Assembly: GCA_027005175.1 (NCBI GenBank) | Contig: JALTMC010000619.1 | Location: forward strand, 534 to 13,042 | Reading direction: 5' to 3' | Length of the DNA stretch: 12,509 nucleotides | Origin: Myxococcales bacterium | Lineage (GTDB): Bacteria > Myxococcota_C > UBA6777 | Shown: one piece after another, positions 6,661 to 12,509 of the stretch | Numbering within the stretch: position 1 is the stretch's first letter | How the letters are laid out: every line of letters begins with the position of its first letter | Position numbers and translations under genes: made by a program | Notes under the pieces: generated by a model | Told to the model about the DNA's origin: nothing | Database searches by the model: none | The model's input: the letters and a program-made list of their open reading frames with translations, nothing else

Positions 6661-7743
6661 TCATAAAATTGTGTATCGTATCTTTTGTGTTCCAGCTTCA
6701 GGTTCTGTCACTTCAACGAACTCCAGTTTTCGTTGCATCACATGTTGAAGAAGTGAAACAAGGATAAAGAGTACAGGAGACTGAAGCAATTTAACATCCA
6801 ATGAAGTCTCCACTGACCAGGATGTGACTGGAAGCCCTGTTAACTCGAATTCTACCTTTTCTTTTTGTGAGTCGAACTTTATAGACTGGCATAGTCCTGT
6901 TTGTTGGAAGATGGGGAGGAGCTTTTCAATCCACTCTTGAGGTTCATCAATGCTGTCACCATAGCTCGAGAAAAAACTGGAGGGTAAGAATCGTGAGAAC
7001 GAGTCTTGGAGAGTGAGACGTGCGCTCCAACCACAGCTTTGGTGGAGAGCACTTGCTGCGACTTGCCAAAGTGTCAATAGCAGCAAACTGATCTTGTCAT
7101 AGTAATCGCTCTCCTTCGTCAACTCTTTCTCTTGTCGAAGTGACATCACTTCTTCGCGCATTGCTTCCTTCTGGCGAAAAATATTGAGGCGTTCCCGCTC
7201 CATTTGTTTAAACTTGGAACTCTCTTCGCGTAGATTGTTGGTCATCTCTTCCAACAACTGCTCCAAACGAAGAACCTGCTTGCGATCTTCGCTTGCAGTG
7301 CTTTTGTTTTCTTCCAACAAAGCATTGTATTTTTGCGAGAGGGCTTCATGCGCCTCTTTCAGTGATTGTGTTTGGTCTTGTACGCCTTGAAACTGTTCTT
7401 GTAGGGTTTGAAACTTCTTCTGCCATTGTTGGATTTGCAGGGTGCTGGCTTCGTGCTGGGTATGAAGTGCTTCCGTTTCAGACTGAAGCTGTTTCGAGAG
7501 AGTCTGCCACTCTTCTTTTTCTCGATAGGTCGCTTGCAGTTGTTCTTGTTGTTGCTTATGTCTTTGCTGAGTGATCTGAAACTTTTGCTCATACAAAGCT
7601 ATCTTCTCTTGGGCCTTCCTTGAGTCCATCTCAAGCTCTGCTATTCGCCTTTCCTGGCTCTCCAAGTACTCTTGTTGCTCTTGCTTATTGTCGCCAGATA
7701 CCAAGCGACTCCACCAAGATGACTTGCTTTGAGGGTCACTCAT
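6661..7743 (-). CDS. Long coiled-coil protein of unknown function
   Basis: 360 residues. After a short N-terminus with a Trp pair (SSWWSRLVSGD), residues 20-210 are almost wholly Glu, Gln, Lys, Arg and Leu with heptad-like spacing and few Gly or Pro, as in a long parallel coiled coil. A compact C-terminal part (about 213-360) is different in composition: a hydrophobic helix (ISLLLLTLWQVAASAL), then SRFLPSSFFSSYGD, a strand-rich stretch (KVEFELTGLPVTSWSV), and another hydrophobic helix (LLQSPVLFILVSLLQHVM). I do not recognise this domain. The helices are short and fit a globular core better than a membrane. The start ATG has GGGAGA about six bases upstream. The gene lies between the Roadblock protein (67-bp gap) and the response regulator (about 30-40 bp), so it is probably a scaffold in the same pathway. 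Confidence 0.8.
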   Translation of the reverse strand: MSDPQSKSSWWSRLVSGDNKQEQQEYLESQERRIAELEMDSRKAQEKIALYEQKFQITQQRHKQQQEQLQATYREKEEWQTLSKQLQSETEALHTQHEASTLQIQQWQKKFQTLQEQFQGVQDQTQSLKEAHEALSQKYNALLEENKSTASEDRKQVLRLEQLLEEMTNNLREESSKFKQMERERLNIFRQKEAMREEVMSLRQEKELTKESDYYDKISLLLLTLWQVAASALHQSCGWSARLTLQDSFSRFLPSSFFSSYGDSIDEPQEWIEKLLPIFQQTGLCQSIKFDSQKEKVEFELTGLPVTSWSVETSLDVKLLQSPVLFILVSLLQHVMQRKLEFVEVTEPEAGTQKIRYTIL

Positions 7744-7810
7744 TGTCTCTCCCTGAGTCTGGACCTTGTTCAGAGCTATTTGCTTTCATCTTCTTCTGTT
7801 TTCTTTCTAT

Positions 7811-8224
7811 TCACAGAGAATCGTAGCTTCTATTTGCAGGGAATATCGCTCGTACCTGTGAGCGAATATGAGACCGTAGCAAACCGAGGTTTGGAGAGGG
7901 CTCTGTGAGTACAGCAAGGACACCGTGTTGAGGTAGGCTGGTCAATATCAAAAAACCATTGCCGTACTCTGCCAGCACTTGCCGAGACTCTCCCATGTGT
8001 AAGCGTTTTCCCGTCATTTCGATAGCGCCCAAACATGTAGAGAAGAAGGTTCCATTGTCGAAATCGAAGAACAAGGAGCCATCGCTATGTTGTGCAGAGA
8101 TCTTACCGTTGTTATTTACGATCCAAATCCCCAACACATCATCCACCTCTTTGAGCTGCTCTAGCAACGCAAGAGCGGATTGCTGCGTCAGTTCCGGGGT
8201 ACGGTCTATCTCAGTCGCTTCCAT
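7811..8224 (-). CDS. Roadblock/LC7-domain protein
   Basis: 137 residues forming a single Roadblock/LC7-like domain. A first helix (ALALLEQLKEVDDVLG) leads to a strand and turn (IWIVNNNGKISAQHSDG), a long middle helix (CLGAIEMTGKRLHMGESRQVLAEYG), two strands (NGFLILTSLPQHGVLAVLTEPSP) and a final helix (LGLLRSHIRSQVRAIF). Bacterial Roadblock proteins are usually partners or GTPase-activating regulators of small Ras-like GTPases such as MglA, or dimeric scaffolds. No GTPase gene lies in the window. The start ATG has GGAG nine bases upstream. It is 71 bp downstream of the histidine kinase and 67 bp upstream of the coiled-coil gene, in the same orientation. The response regulator of this cassette ends in a Roadblock-like domain too, so a heterodimer is an obvious possibility (inference). 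Confidence 0.82.
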   Translation of the reverse strand: MEATEIDRTPELTQQSALALLEQLKEVDDVLGIWIVNNNGKISAQHSDGSLFFDFDNGTFFSTCLGAIEMTGKRLHMGESRQVLAEYGNGFLILTSLPQHGVLAVLTEPSPNLGLLRSHIRSQVRAIFPANRSYDSL

Positions 8225-8295
8225 TCACAAAACTCCAAACTTGCGCTGTCATACAAGCGATTCTCTTACCGAGTATTTTTATGCGAGCGATTCTC

Positions 8296-9036
8296 TTATC
8301 GGTCTTGCAACAAGACCGTAACAGTTGTGCCTTGATCTTCCAGAGACCAAATATGTAAACTCCCGCCGCAACGCCCTACTAGGTCGTGAATGAGAGAGAG
8401 CCCTATCCCTGAACCACCGCATTTGGTTGTATAAAACGGCTCTGTCGTACGTTGCTTGACCTCCAATGACATTCCTCTACCTGTGTCTCTTACTAAAAGT
8501 TTTACCGTTTGCTCTTGTACCATCTCAAGTGAAACTGTGATGGTATCACCCTGTTTGCATGCATCCATCGCGTTGTTCAGCAAGTTGAGTAAGATAATAT
8601 GAAAGCTCTCAGGGTTGATGCGTGCCCACAAATTCAACTGTTCAGAGGTAAAAATAACTTGAATTCCCAAGTGTGAGCATCTCGCCCGGGTCAGCTTTAA
8701 TGCACGTTGTGCAACCTGACACAAATCAACCGGGTTTTCAGAGTGTAATATATTTGGCTCAACCAGTGTCATACGATCGATGATGAATCGGAGCCTCGAT
8801 AATTCTTGCAGCAGAAATTGGAGATCCTCTTTGTGCTGCGCTGACTCTAACTCCTCTTGAAGAACTTCAACAATACTCTGCATTCCTGCCAATGGATTCT
8901 TTATCTCGTGAGCAATAGCTGGAAGAAGTTGAGATATGCTGGCCATCGGCCAATGCTGCATCGCACGTTGGCTCACACGAAACATCTCTTGCTCGGGGAT
9001 TCTGGGAATCAATGGTGCCGATTTTGTTTCGCTCAT
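8296..9036 (-). CDS. Sensorless (NtrB-like) histidine kinase
   Basis: 246 residues from ATG 9036, which has AAGG eight bases upstream. The frame stays open seven codons further to GTG 9057, where the ribosome site is poorer. Numbering from the ATG, the dimerisation/phosphoacceptor helix has IAHEIKNPLAGMQ with H43. The catalytic domain has the N box (LLNLLNNAMDAC, N154-N155), G1 (VRDTGRGM, D184), F box (EPFYTTK) and G2 (GGSGIGLSL). All key residues are intact, so it should be an active kinase. Only about 35 residues precede the HisKA helix: there is no membrane segment, PAS or GAF domain, so the kinase is cytoplasmic and must take its signal from another protein, possibly the downstream Roadblock or coiled-coil product. 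It is first in the minus-strand cassette, and its likely phosphotransfer target is the receiver coded at its end. Confidence 0.92.
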   Translation of the reverse strand: MSETKSAPLIPRIPEQEMFRVSQRAMQHWPMASISQLLPAIAHEIKNPLAGMQSIVEVLQEELESAQHKEDLQFLLQELSRLRFIIDRMTLVEPNILHSENPVDLCQVAQRALKLTRARCSHLGIQVIFTSEQLNLWARINPESFHIILLNLLNNAMDACKQGDTITVSLEMVQEQTVKLLVRDTGRGMSLEVKQRTTEPFYTTKCGGSGIGLSLIHDLVGRCGGSLHIWSLEDQGTTVTVLLQDR

Positions 9037-9302
9037 CCCGTCATCCTTATCCACCACTCTCTATCTCACTTGCTCTTCACGTTGGCATATAGAAATCACA
9101 AAGTCAAGATCGTTCTAAAACTCATGTGGAGTGTCTCTACTTTACCTTATACGGACCTGTTTGGCATGAGCTTGAATGTCTTTTGGGAGCGGGGCTTGAG
9201 AGTTTTGTTTGGAACCTTACAGATACGGTTGGTTCCGCGACTTTTAGGCTTTGTTTCCCTATGGGCTTGGTCGGTATATGGAGGGTTGTGTCGTATGTTG
9301 GG

Positions 9303-9341
9303 CCCTGTTATTATTATTTTTTTTTTAGAAAATTAACAGGG
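9303..9341. other. Long A/T-rich hairpin with a ten-T run
   Basis: CCCTGTTA (9303-9310) and TAACAGGG (9334-9341) are perfect inverted arms. Inside them, ATTTT (9316-9320) can pair with AAAAT (9329-9333), leaving a five-base bulge on one side. The run of ten T (9317-9326) is within the loop side of the hairpin, not after it, so it is not a standard terminator in either direction. It may be a transcription boundary, a protein site or a repeat relic. Confidence 0.4.
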
Positions 9342-9447
9342 TTAAGGTTTTCACTGTGTCTGTTTGTGCTCTTGCAAACAGAGTTCTTTCTAGAGAGCGA
9401 TGGAATGTGAGCGATGGAGCTGGGCGTTTCCATTGACTCGAAAGAAA

Positions 9448-9522
9448 CAGGCGATGAAGACGTCGATAGACCTATGTGGCTGGAAGGAAGCAGGCGATGA
9501 AGACGTCGATAGACCTATGTGG
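9448..9522. repeat. 43-bp tandem duplication, about 1.7 copies
   Basis: The 32-base stretch at 9448-9479 is repeated without change at 9491-9522, separated by 11 bases, for a period of 43. Each copy contains the key word GACGTCGATAGACC, with a GACGTC palindrome. Identical copies imply a recent duplication. A related word, CCCGATAGAC, follows at 9533, and near-identical TGACTC words flank the block at 9434-9439 and 9527-9532. Confidence 0.9.
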
Positions 9523-9585
9523 TCAATGACTCCCGATAGACGTTTGGGATTTCTGGGGAGCATAGGCAAGCGAGGTGTTGATTAA

Positions 9586-9609
9586 AAAATGTGGGGGCTG
9601 ACCCATTTT
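9586..9609 (-). terminator. Terminator of the dimethylglycine/sarcosine dehydrogenase gene
   Basis: Read on the minus strand, AAAATGGG (9609-9602) pairs with CCCACATTTT (9595-9586), an 8-bp stem with one bulged C, closed by a six-base loop; the T run continues for two more bases. It lies about 90 bp past the stop at 9697 of the minus-strand dehydrogenase gene, and fits a factor-independent terminator of that transcript. Its G+C content is modest, so strength is uncertain. Confidence 0.5.
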
Positions 9610-9666
9610 CATCTTTTGAGCAGTGGTTTGTCCGAATGAATCATAGAAGGCCAACATAAGTTGTTG

Positions 9667-9719
9667 GGACTAGCCTATGCTCTTTTTGCGTTGGGGCTAG
9701 CACATGATCTTTTTGCGTT
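9667..9719. repeat. 27-bp tandem duplication of the dehydrogenase 3' end
   Basis: The 26 bases at 9694-9719, which code the last codons and the stop of the dehydrogenase gene, recur at 9667-9692 with four substitutions by my count. The period is 27, an exact multiple of three. In the gene's frame the real end reads RKKIMC-stop and the distal copy reads RKKSIG-stop, so the copy carries a second in-frame TAG. Confidence 0.85.
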
Positions 9720-12111
9720 CGGGGTCGAAGAGGACCTTGTCGGTGCGTGTGGCGGGGATCGCTTCACCGAGGCATTCGATGATGTAATCGGTGTATTGTG
9801 CCTCTGGAGTTGGGAGGTAGCCATAAGCGATGGTTTTTTGGATGGTGTGTCCGTAGCCACCGCTGGTTAATACACCGAGGACATGGCCGTTGCGCGAGAT
9901 GGTTTCGCCACCCAGCAGTTCAACATCATTGGATAGGGTGAAGCAGCAGAGGGTCTGTTGAGGTCCATTTTTTTGGACTTGTTCGAGGGCTTTGCGACCG
10001 ATGCAATGGACTTTCTTTTTAAGGTTGACACAGAAGTCGAGGCCCGCTTCGTAGGGGTTGTAGTCAGGAGTGAGATCAGAACTCCAGTATCTGTATCCTT
10101 TTTCGAGGCGGAGTGATTCGATGGCCCGGTAACCTGCGTCGATGATGCCAAACTCTTCTCCTGCTTGCCATAGTTCTTCGTAGACATGGCAGGCGTATTC
10201 ACTTGGGATGTGGAGTTCCCAGCCCAGTTCTCCCACATAGGTTACGCGCAGGGCGCGAACGGTGGCGTAGCCGATGGTGATCTCGCGGCAGTGACCGAAG
10301 GCAAATCCTTTGTGGGAAACATCAGCTTCGGTGACCTTTTGCAATACGTCTCGTGCATGTGGGCCACAGAGATTGATCACGGCTCGGCTGGATGTCACAT
10401 CTATGATCGAGACGGAGCCGTCGCGGGGCATGTGTTGTTGCATCCAATCCATGTCATGAAGTCCAAAGGATGTACCTGTGGTGATATAAAATAGCTCCTC
10501 ACCAAAGCGGGAGACGGTCAGGTCACATTCAATTCCACCGCGTTCATTGCAGAACTGTGTATAGGTTAAGCGACCTACAGGTTTGCGGACATTGTTGTCT
10601 GCGAGTTTTTGCAAGAACATCAACGCACCTGCACCACGAACTTCAAGCTTGCTGAAGGAGGTCTGATCGATCAGCGCTACTTTCTCACGAATCCCTCGAC
10701 ATTCTTTGCCAACATGCTCAAACCAGTTGGGTTGTTCAAAGGTGGGGATGTCTTTGGGTTCGATGCCAGGAGGGGCGAACCAGTTGGGGCGTTCCCATCC
10801 AAATTTGGCTCCAAAGACGGCACCTTTGGCCTTGAGTATCTCGTAGAGTGGGCTGCGTCGGCCGGGGCGTGCAGAGCTATGCTCTTCATGAGGCCATCCG
10901 AGTGTGTAGTGTTTTCCATACAACTCCAAAGTACGATCGCGGTTGTATCGATCGCTGCGGTGGTGTGGTCCAAATCGACGGATGTCGACAGCCCACAGGT
11001 CGAAGGAAGGCTGACCTTCTACGATCCACTCTGCCATCATTCGTCCGGCACCACCACCAGCGGCGATGCCGTGGGCGTTAAAGCCAGCAGCTACAAAGTA
11101 GTTTTCAAGCTCAGGAGCCCTGCCCATAATAAAGTTGCCGTCGGGAGTGAAGGCTTCGGGGCCATTGATCAATTCACGCACTCCTACGGTTCCGAGGATC
11201 GGGGTGCGTTCCAGAGCCAGTTCTGCAAGTTGTTCAAAGTGTGGAAAATTCGATGGTAGAAGTTGCTGGCCAAAGTCTTTTGGGATACCTTGTACCGCCC
11301 ATGGTATTGGGTTAAACTCATACCCTCCCATGGTCAATGCGCCCACTTCTTCTTTGTAGTAGACGAGGTTGTCGGGATCGCGCATGGTGGGGAGGTCTCT
11401 GGGTAAATCAGGGATCTTTTCCGACACCATATACTGGTGCTCCACTGCAACGACGGGGACATTGACACCCGCCATTCGACCGATCTCTCGGGCCCACATC
11501 CCTGCGGCATTGACAACGATTTCCGCTTCGATGTCTCCTTGGTCTGTGTGTACGACAGTGGCTCGCCGCTTGGTGACAGTGATCCCTGTGACACGGGTGT
11601 TCCGGCGAAAAACGACACCGCTGGTTCTCGCCCCTCGGGCCAGAGCCTGTGTGATACCGCTGGGATCGGCGTGTCCATCTGTGGGTAAAAAGGCAGCACC
11701 CTCAACACCATCCAGGCTCATGATGGGGAATAAATCATACGCCTCTTGGGGAGAGAGCATCTGCATTTCCAGCCCAAAGCTGCGTGCTGTTGTGGCAGCT
11801 TTCTTCAACTCAATCATACGCTCTTTGGAGGAGGCCAGTCGCAACCCACCCACGGGTTTCCAGCCTGTGGATTGGCCTGTCTCTGCTTCGAGTCGTTCGT
11901 ACAACTCAACGCTGTATTTGAGCATCTTGGTGACATTGCGAGACGAGCGTAGCTGACCCACCAATCCTGCTGCATGCCATGTGGAGCCGCTGGTTAACTC
12001 TTCCTTTTCCAGCACCAGAACATCGGACCATCCAAACTTTCCAAGATGATAGGCGATGCTACACCCGACAATTCCACCGCCAATAATCACGACCTTTGTT
12101 TGCTCGGGCAT
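9697..12111 (-). CDS. FAD-dependent dimethylglycine/sarcosine dehydrogenase-like enzyme (DAO + GcvT)
   Basis: 804 residues, the usual length of the dimethylglycine/sarcosine dehydrogenase family. The N-terminal DAO domain (about 6-370) opens with the dinucleotide fold (GGGIVG, 11-16; acidic E35 in VLVLEKEE). SGSTWHAAGL (41-50) places His46 where the family binds FAD covalently. The middle (about 373-430, starting DIRRFGPHH) fits the FAO_M linker. Residues about 430-800 are a GcvT-type aminomethyltransferase: LGWELHIP, RLEKG (668-672), D679 and PYEAGLDF (E688), the tetrahydrofolate site. These enzymes oxidatively remove an N-methyl group and pass the one-carbon unit to tetrahydrofolate, giving sarcosine or glycine. 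Which substrate is used cannot be read from the sequence. The ATG has AAGGAGA six bases upstream. A terminator-like hairpin lies 90 bp downstream; the 27-bp duplication at the 3' end is odd. Confidence 0.92.
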   Translation of the reverse strand: MPEQTKVVIIGGGIVGCSIAYHLGKFGWSDVLVLEKEELTSGSTWHAAGLVGQLRSSRNVTKMLKYSVELYERLEAETGQSTGWKPVGGLRLASSKERMIELKKAATTARSFGLEMQMLSPQEAYDLFPIMSLDGVEGAAFLPTDGHADPSGITQALARGARTSGVVFRRNTRVTGITVTKRRATVVHTDQGDIEAEIVVNAAGMWAREIGRMAGVNVPVVAVEHQYMVSEKIPDLPRDLPTMRDPDNLVYYKEEVGALTMGGYEFNPIPWAVQGIPKDFGQQLLPSNFPHFEQLAELALERTPILGTVGVRELINGPEAFTPDGNFIMGRAPELENYFVAAGFNAHGIAAGGGAGRMMAEWIVEGQPSFDLWAVDIRRFGPHHRSDRYNRDRTLELYGKHYTLGWPHEEHSSARPGRRSPLYEILKAKGAVFGAKFGWERPNWFAPPGIEPKDIPTFEQPNWFEHVGKECRGIREKVALIDQTSFSKLEVRGAGALMFLQKLADNNVRKPVGRLTYTQFCNERGGIECDLTVSRFGEELFYITTGTSFGLHDMDWMQQHMPRDGSVSIIDVTSSRAVINLCGPHARDVLQKVTEADVSHKGFAFGHCREITIGYATVRALRVTYVGELGWELHIPSEYACHVYEELWQAGEEFGIIDAGYRAIESLRLEKGYRYWSSDLTPDYNPYEAGLDFCVNLKKKVHCIGRKALEQVQKNGPQQTLCCFTLSNDVELLGGETISRNGHVLGVLTSGGYGHTIQKTIAYGYLPTPEAQYTDYIIECLGEAIPATRTDKVLFDPERKKIMC

Positions 12112-12129
12112 ACTCTCTCCTTGGGTGTA

Positions 12130-12171
12130 CCTATCTCTGGATAGGCTTGTCGTCTATGTTCTATCGTAGAC
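12130..12171 (-). promoter_or_regulatory. Two small hairpins in the leader of the dehydrogenase gene
   Basis: The 92-bp gap ahead of the dehydrogenase holds two perfect stems: CCTATC/GATAGG at 12130-12145 with a four-base loop, about 18 bp before the start codon, and GTCTA/TAGAC at 12152-12171. A further GATAGG at 12187-12192 could compete for the same partner. They could mark the end of the upstream hydrolase transcript or affect translation of the dehydrogenase. Neither has a proper T tail, and I recognise no riboswitch. Confidence 0.3.
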
Positions 12172-12203
12172 AGTAATGATTCGCATGATAGGTTCTTACT
12201 TTT

Positions 12204-12509
12204 TTACTTTTGAATTTTGCAGTAGGAGGGGAAGCTAGAGTCAAGACCTTTGGCATAAGGGCTGGCCTTTTTGGAGAAGACGTGTTTGAACAAAAATTCG
12301 ATGGAGGGCTTGAACAACGCTTGAGGCATTCTATGGCCCAAAGTGTGGTTGCATTGAATCACAAAATGACCATCTTTGACGAGGTTGGTTCGCAGCTCAT
12401 CCGTGGCCTTCTGAAATTCAAACTTAACAAAGTTGGCCATACTCACAACGTCTTTGGCTCCTCCTGCTGACAGCATCATAGGGATGGTTCGGCTGGGTTT
12501 GGTGTAGGG
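12204..12509 (-). CDS. Alpha/beta hydrolase, C-terminal part (5' end outside window)
   Basis: The frame is open from the right edge to TAA at 12204-12206, so the gene enters from the right and only its last 101 residues are present. The Met at 12479 is internal: in-frame residues before it (TKPSRTIP) belong to the same fold. The pattern TIPMMLSAGGAKDVV, then DGHFVIQCNHTLGHRMP and SIEFLFKH, matches the end of secreted-type or poly-hydroxybutyrate-depolymerase-like esterases. In these, the Asp of GGAKD and the His of LGHRMP complete the Ser-His-Asp triad. The catalytic serine and any signal peptide lie outside the window. The last 20 or so residues after the final helix (KKASPYAKGLDSSFPSYC) are a basic, Ser-rich tail. 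It lies 92 bp upstream of the dehydrogenase in the same direction, and co-transcription is possible but not shown. Confidence 0.72.
   Translation of the reverse strand, partial: PYTKPSRTIPMMLSAGGAKDVVSMANFVKFEFQKATDELRTNLVKDGHFVIQCNHTLGHRMPQALFKPSIEFLFKHVFSKKASPYAKGLDSSFPSYCKIQK

Larger units (their letters stand above)
9058..9696. other. Long intergenic region without a convincing gene
   Basis: About 640 bp lie between the histidine kinase start and the dehydrogenase stop. The overlapping plus-strand reading frames here have odd compositions, no good ribosome sites and no recognisable family, so I leave them out. On the minus strand this region should hold the promoter of the signalling cassette, but I see no clear sigma-70 pair: TTGACT on the minus strand near 9100-9105 has no -10 box at proper spacing. 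The stretch 9120-9300 is G/T-rich on the plus strand and has a 6-bp inverted pair (GGAACC 9211-9216, GGTTCC 9231-9236). The right half holds a T-rich hairpin, a 43-bp duplication and a terminator-like hairpin, listed separately. Confidence 0.6.

Noticed and set aside
9061-9180. Sigma-70 or sigma-54 promoter ahead of the signalling cassette
   Set aside because: TTGACT on the minus strand has no -10 at 16-18 bases. TTGGCAT words on the plus strand do not match the -24/-12 form and point the wrong way.
8857-9410. Plus-strand reading frames of 159 and 94 codons across the histidine kinase start and the gap
   Set aside because: The first overlaps the kinase antisense. Both are rich in Leu, Trp, Cys and Phe, run through the T-rich hairpin, and lack ribosome sites or family resemblance.
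9582-9612. Insertion-sequence end suggested by GGGGGCTGACCCATTTT
   Set aside because: No transposase or matching second end is found, and the sequence is explained better as the terminator hairpin of the dehydrogenase gene.
10609-11259. A 216-codon plus-strand reading frame inside the dehydrogenase gene, and similar ones at 11369-11956 and 10186-10494
   Set aside because: They lie antisense to a gene with clear family motifs along its whole length, have no recognisable domain, and arise from the codon pattern of the opposite strand.

Overview
The window carries nine protein genes. Eight lie on the minus strand, and the ninth, at the left edge, is the 3' end of a plus-strand gene. The base composition looks balanced by eye. 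Roadblock/LC7 proteins, a response regulator with a DUF4388/PATAN-like domain, an AarF-type kinase with an 'ELFSW...RVWLD' tail, and GcvT-type demethylating dehydrogenases together suggest a Myxococcota-like ('deltaproteobacterial') chromosome. This assignment is inferred from gene content; there is no rRNA or other marker gene in the window.

Layout from left to right. Positions 1-794 (+) hold the C-terminal GXGXG domain of the glutamate synthase large subunit. It converges, with a 16-bp gap, on a minus-strand pair at 811-3026: an AarF/UbiB/ABC1-type atypical kinase preceded by a two-domain protein (VOC-like plus PCP-reductase-like). The start codon of the kinase overlaps the stop codon of its upstream partner. 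Upstream of this pair, behind a weak terminator-like hairpin, is a 558-residue protein that joins a degenerate kinase-like domain to a calcineurin-type phosphoesterase (3171-4847).

A gap at 4848-5163 contains an inverted-repeat-bounded stretch with a 16-bp tandem repeat and a small hairpin. It may be a non-autonomous repeat element. Next comes a four-gene minus-strand signalling cassette, read from 9036 down to 5164: a sensorless histidine kinase, a single-domain Roadblock protein, a long coiled-coil protein, and a response regulator with receiver, PATAN-like and Roadblock-like domains. The spacing (about 30-70 bp) and shared orientation suggest one transcript and one pathway: the kinase phosphorylates the receiver, while Roadblock modules and the coiled coil scaffold the output, possibly with a small GTPase encoded elsewhere.

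From about 9058 to 9696 there is no convincing gene. This gap holds a T-rich hairpin, a 43-bp tandem duplication and a terminator-like hairpin. The rest of the window is a large FAD enzyme of the dimethylglycine/sarcosine dehydrogenase type (9697-12111), which feeds one-carbon units to tetrahydrofolate. At the right edge is the C-terminal end of an alpha/beta hydrolase (12204 to the edge).

The items most worth a second look are the signalling cassette, the kinase-like/phosphoesterase fusion, the inverted-repeat element at 4881-5120, and the in-frame duplication of the dehydrogenase 3' end.
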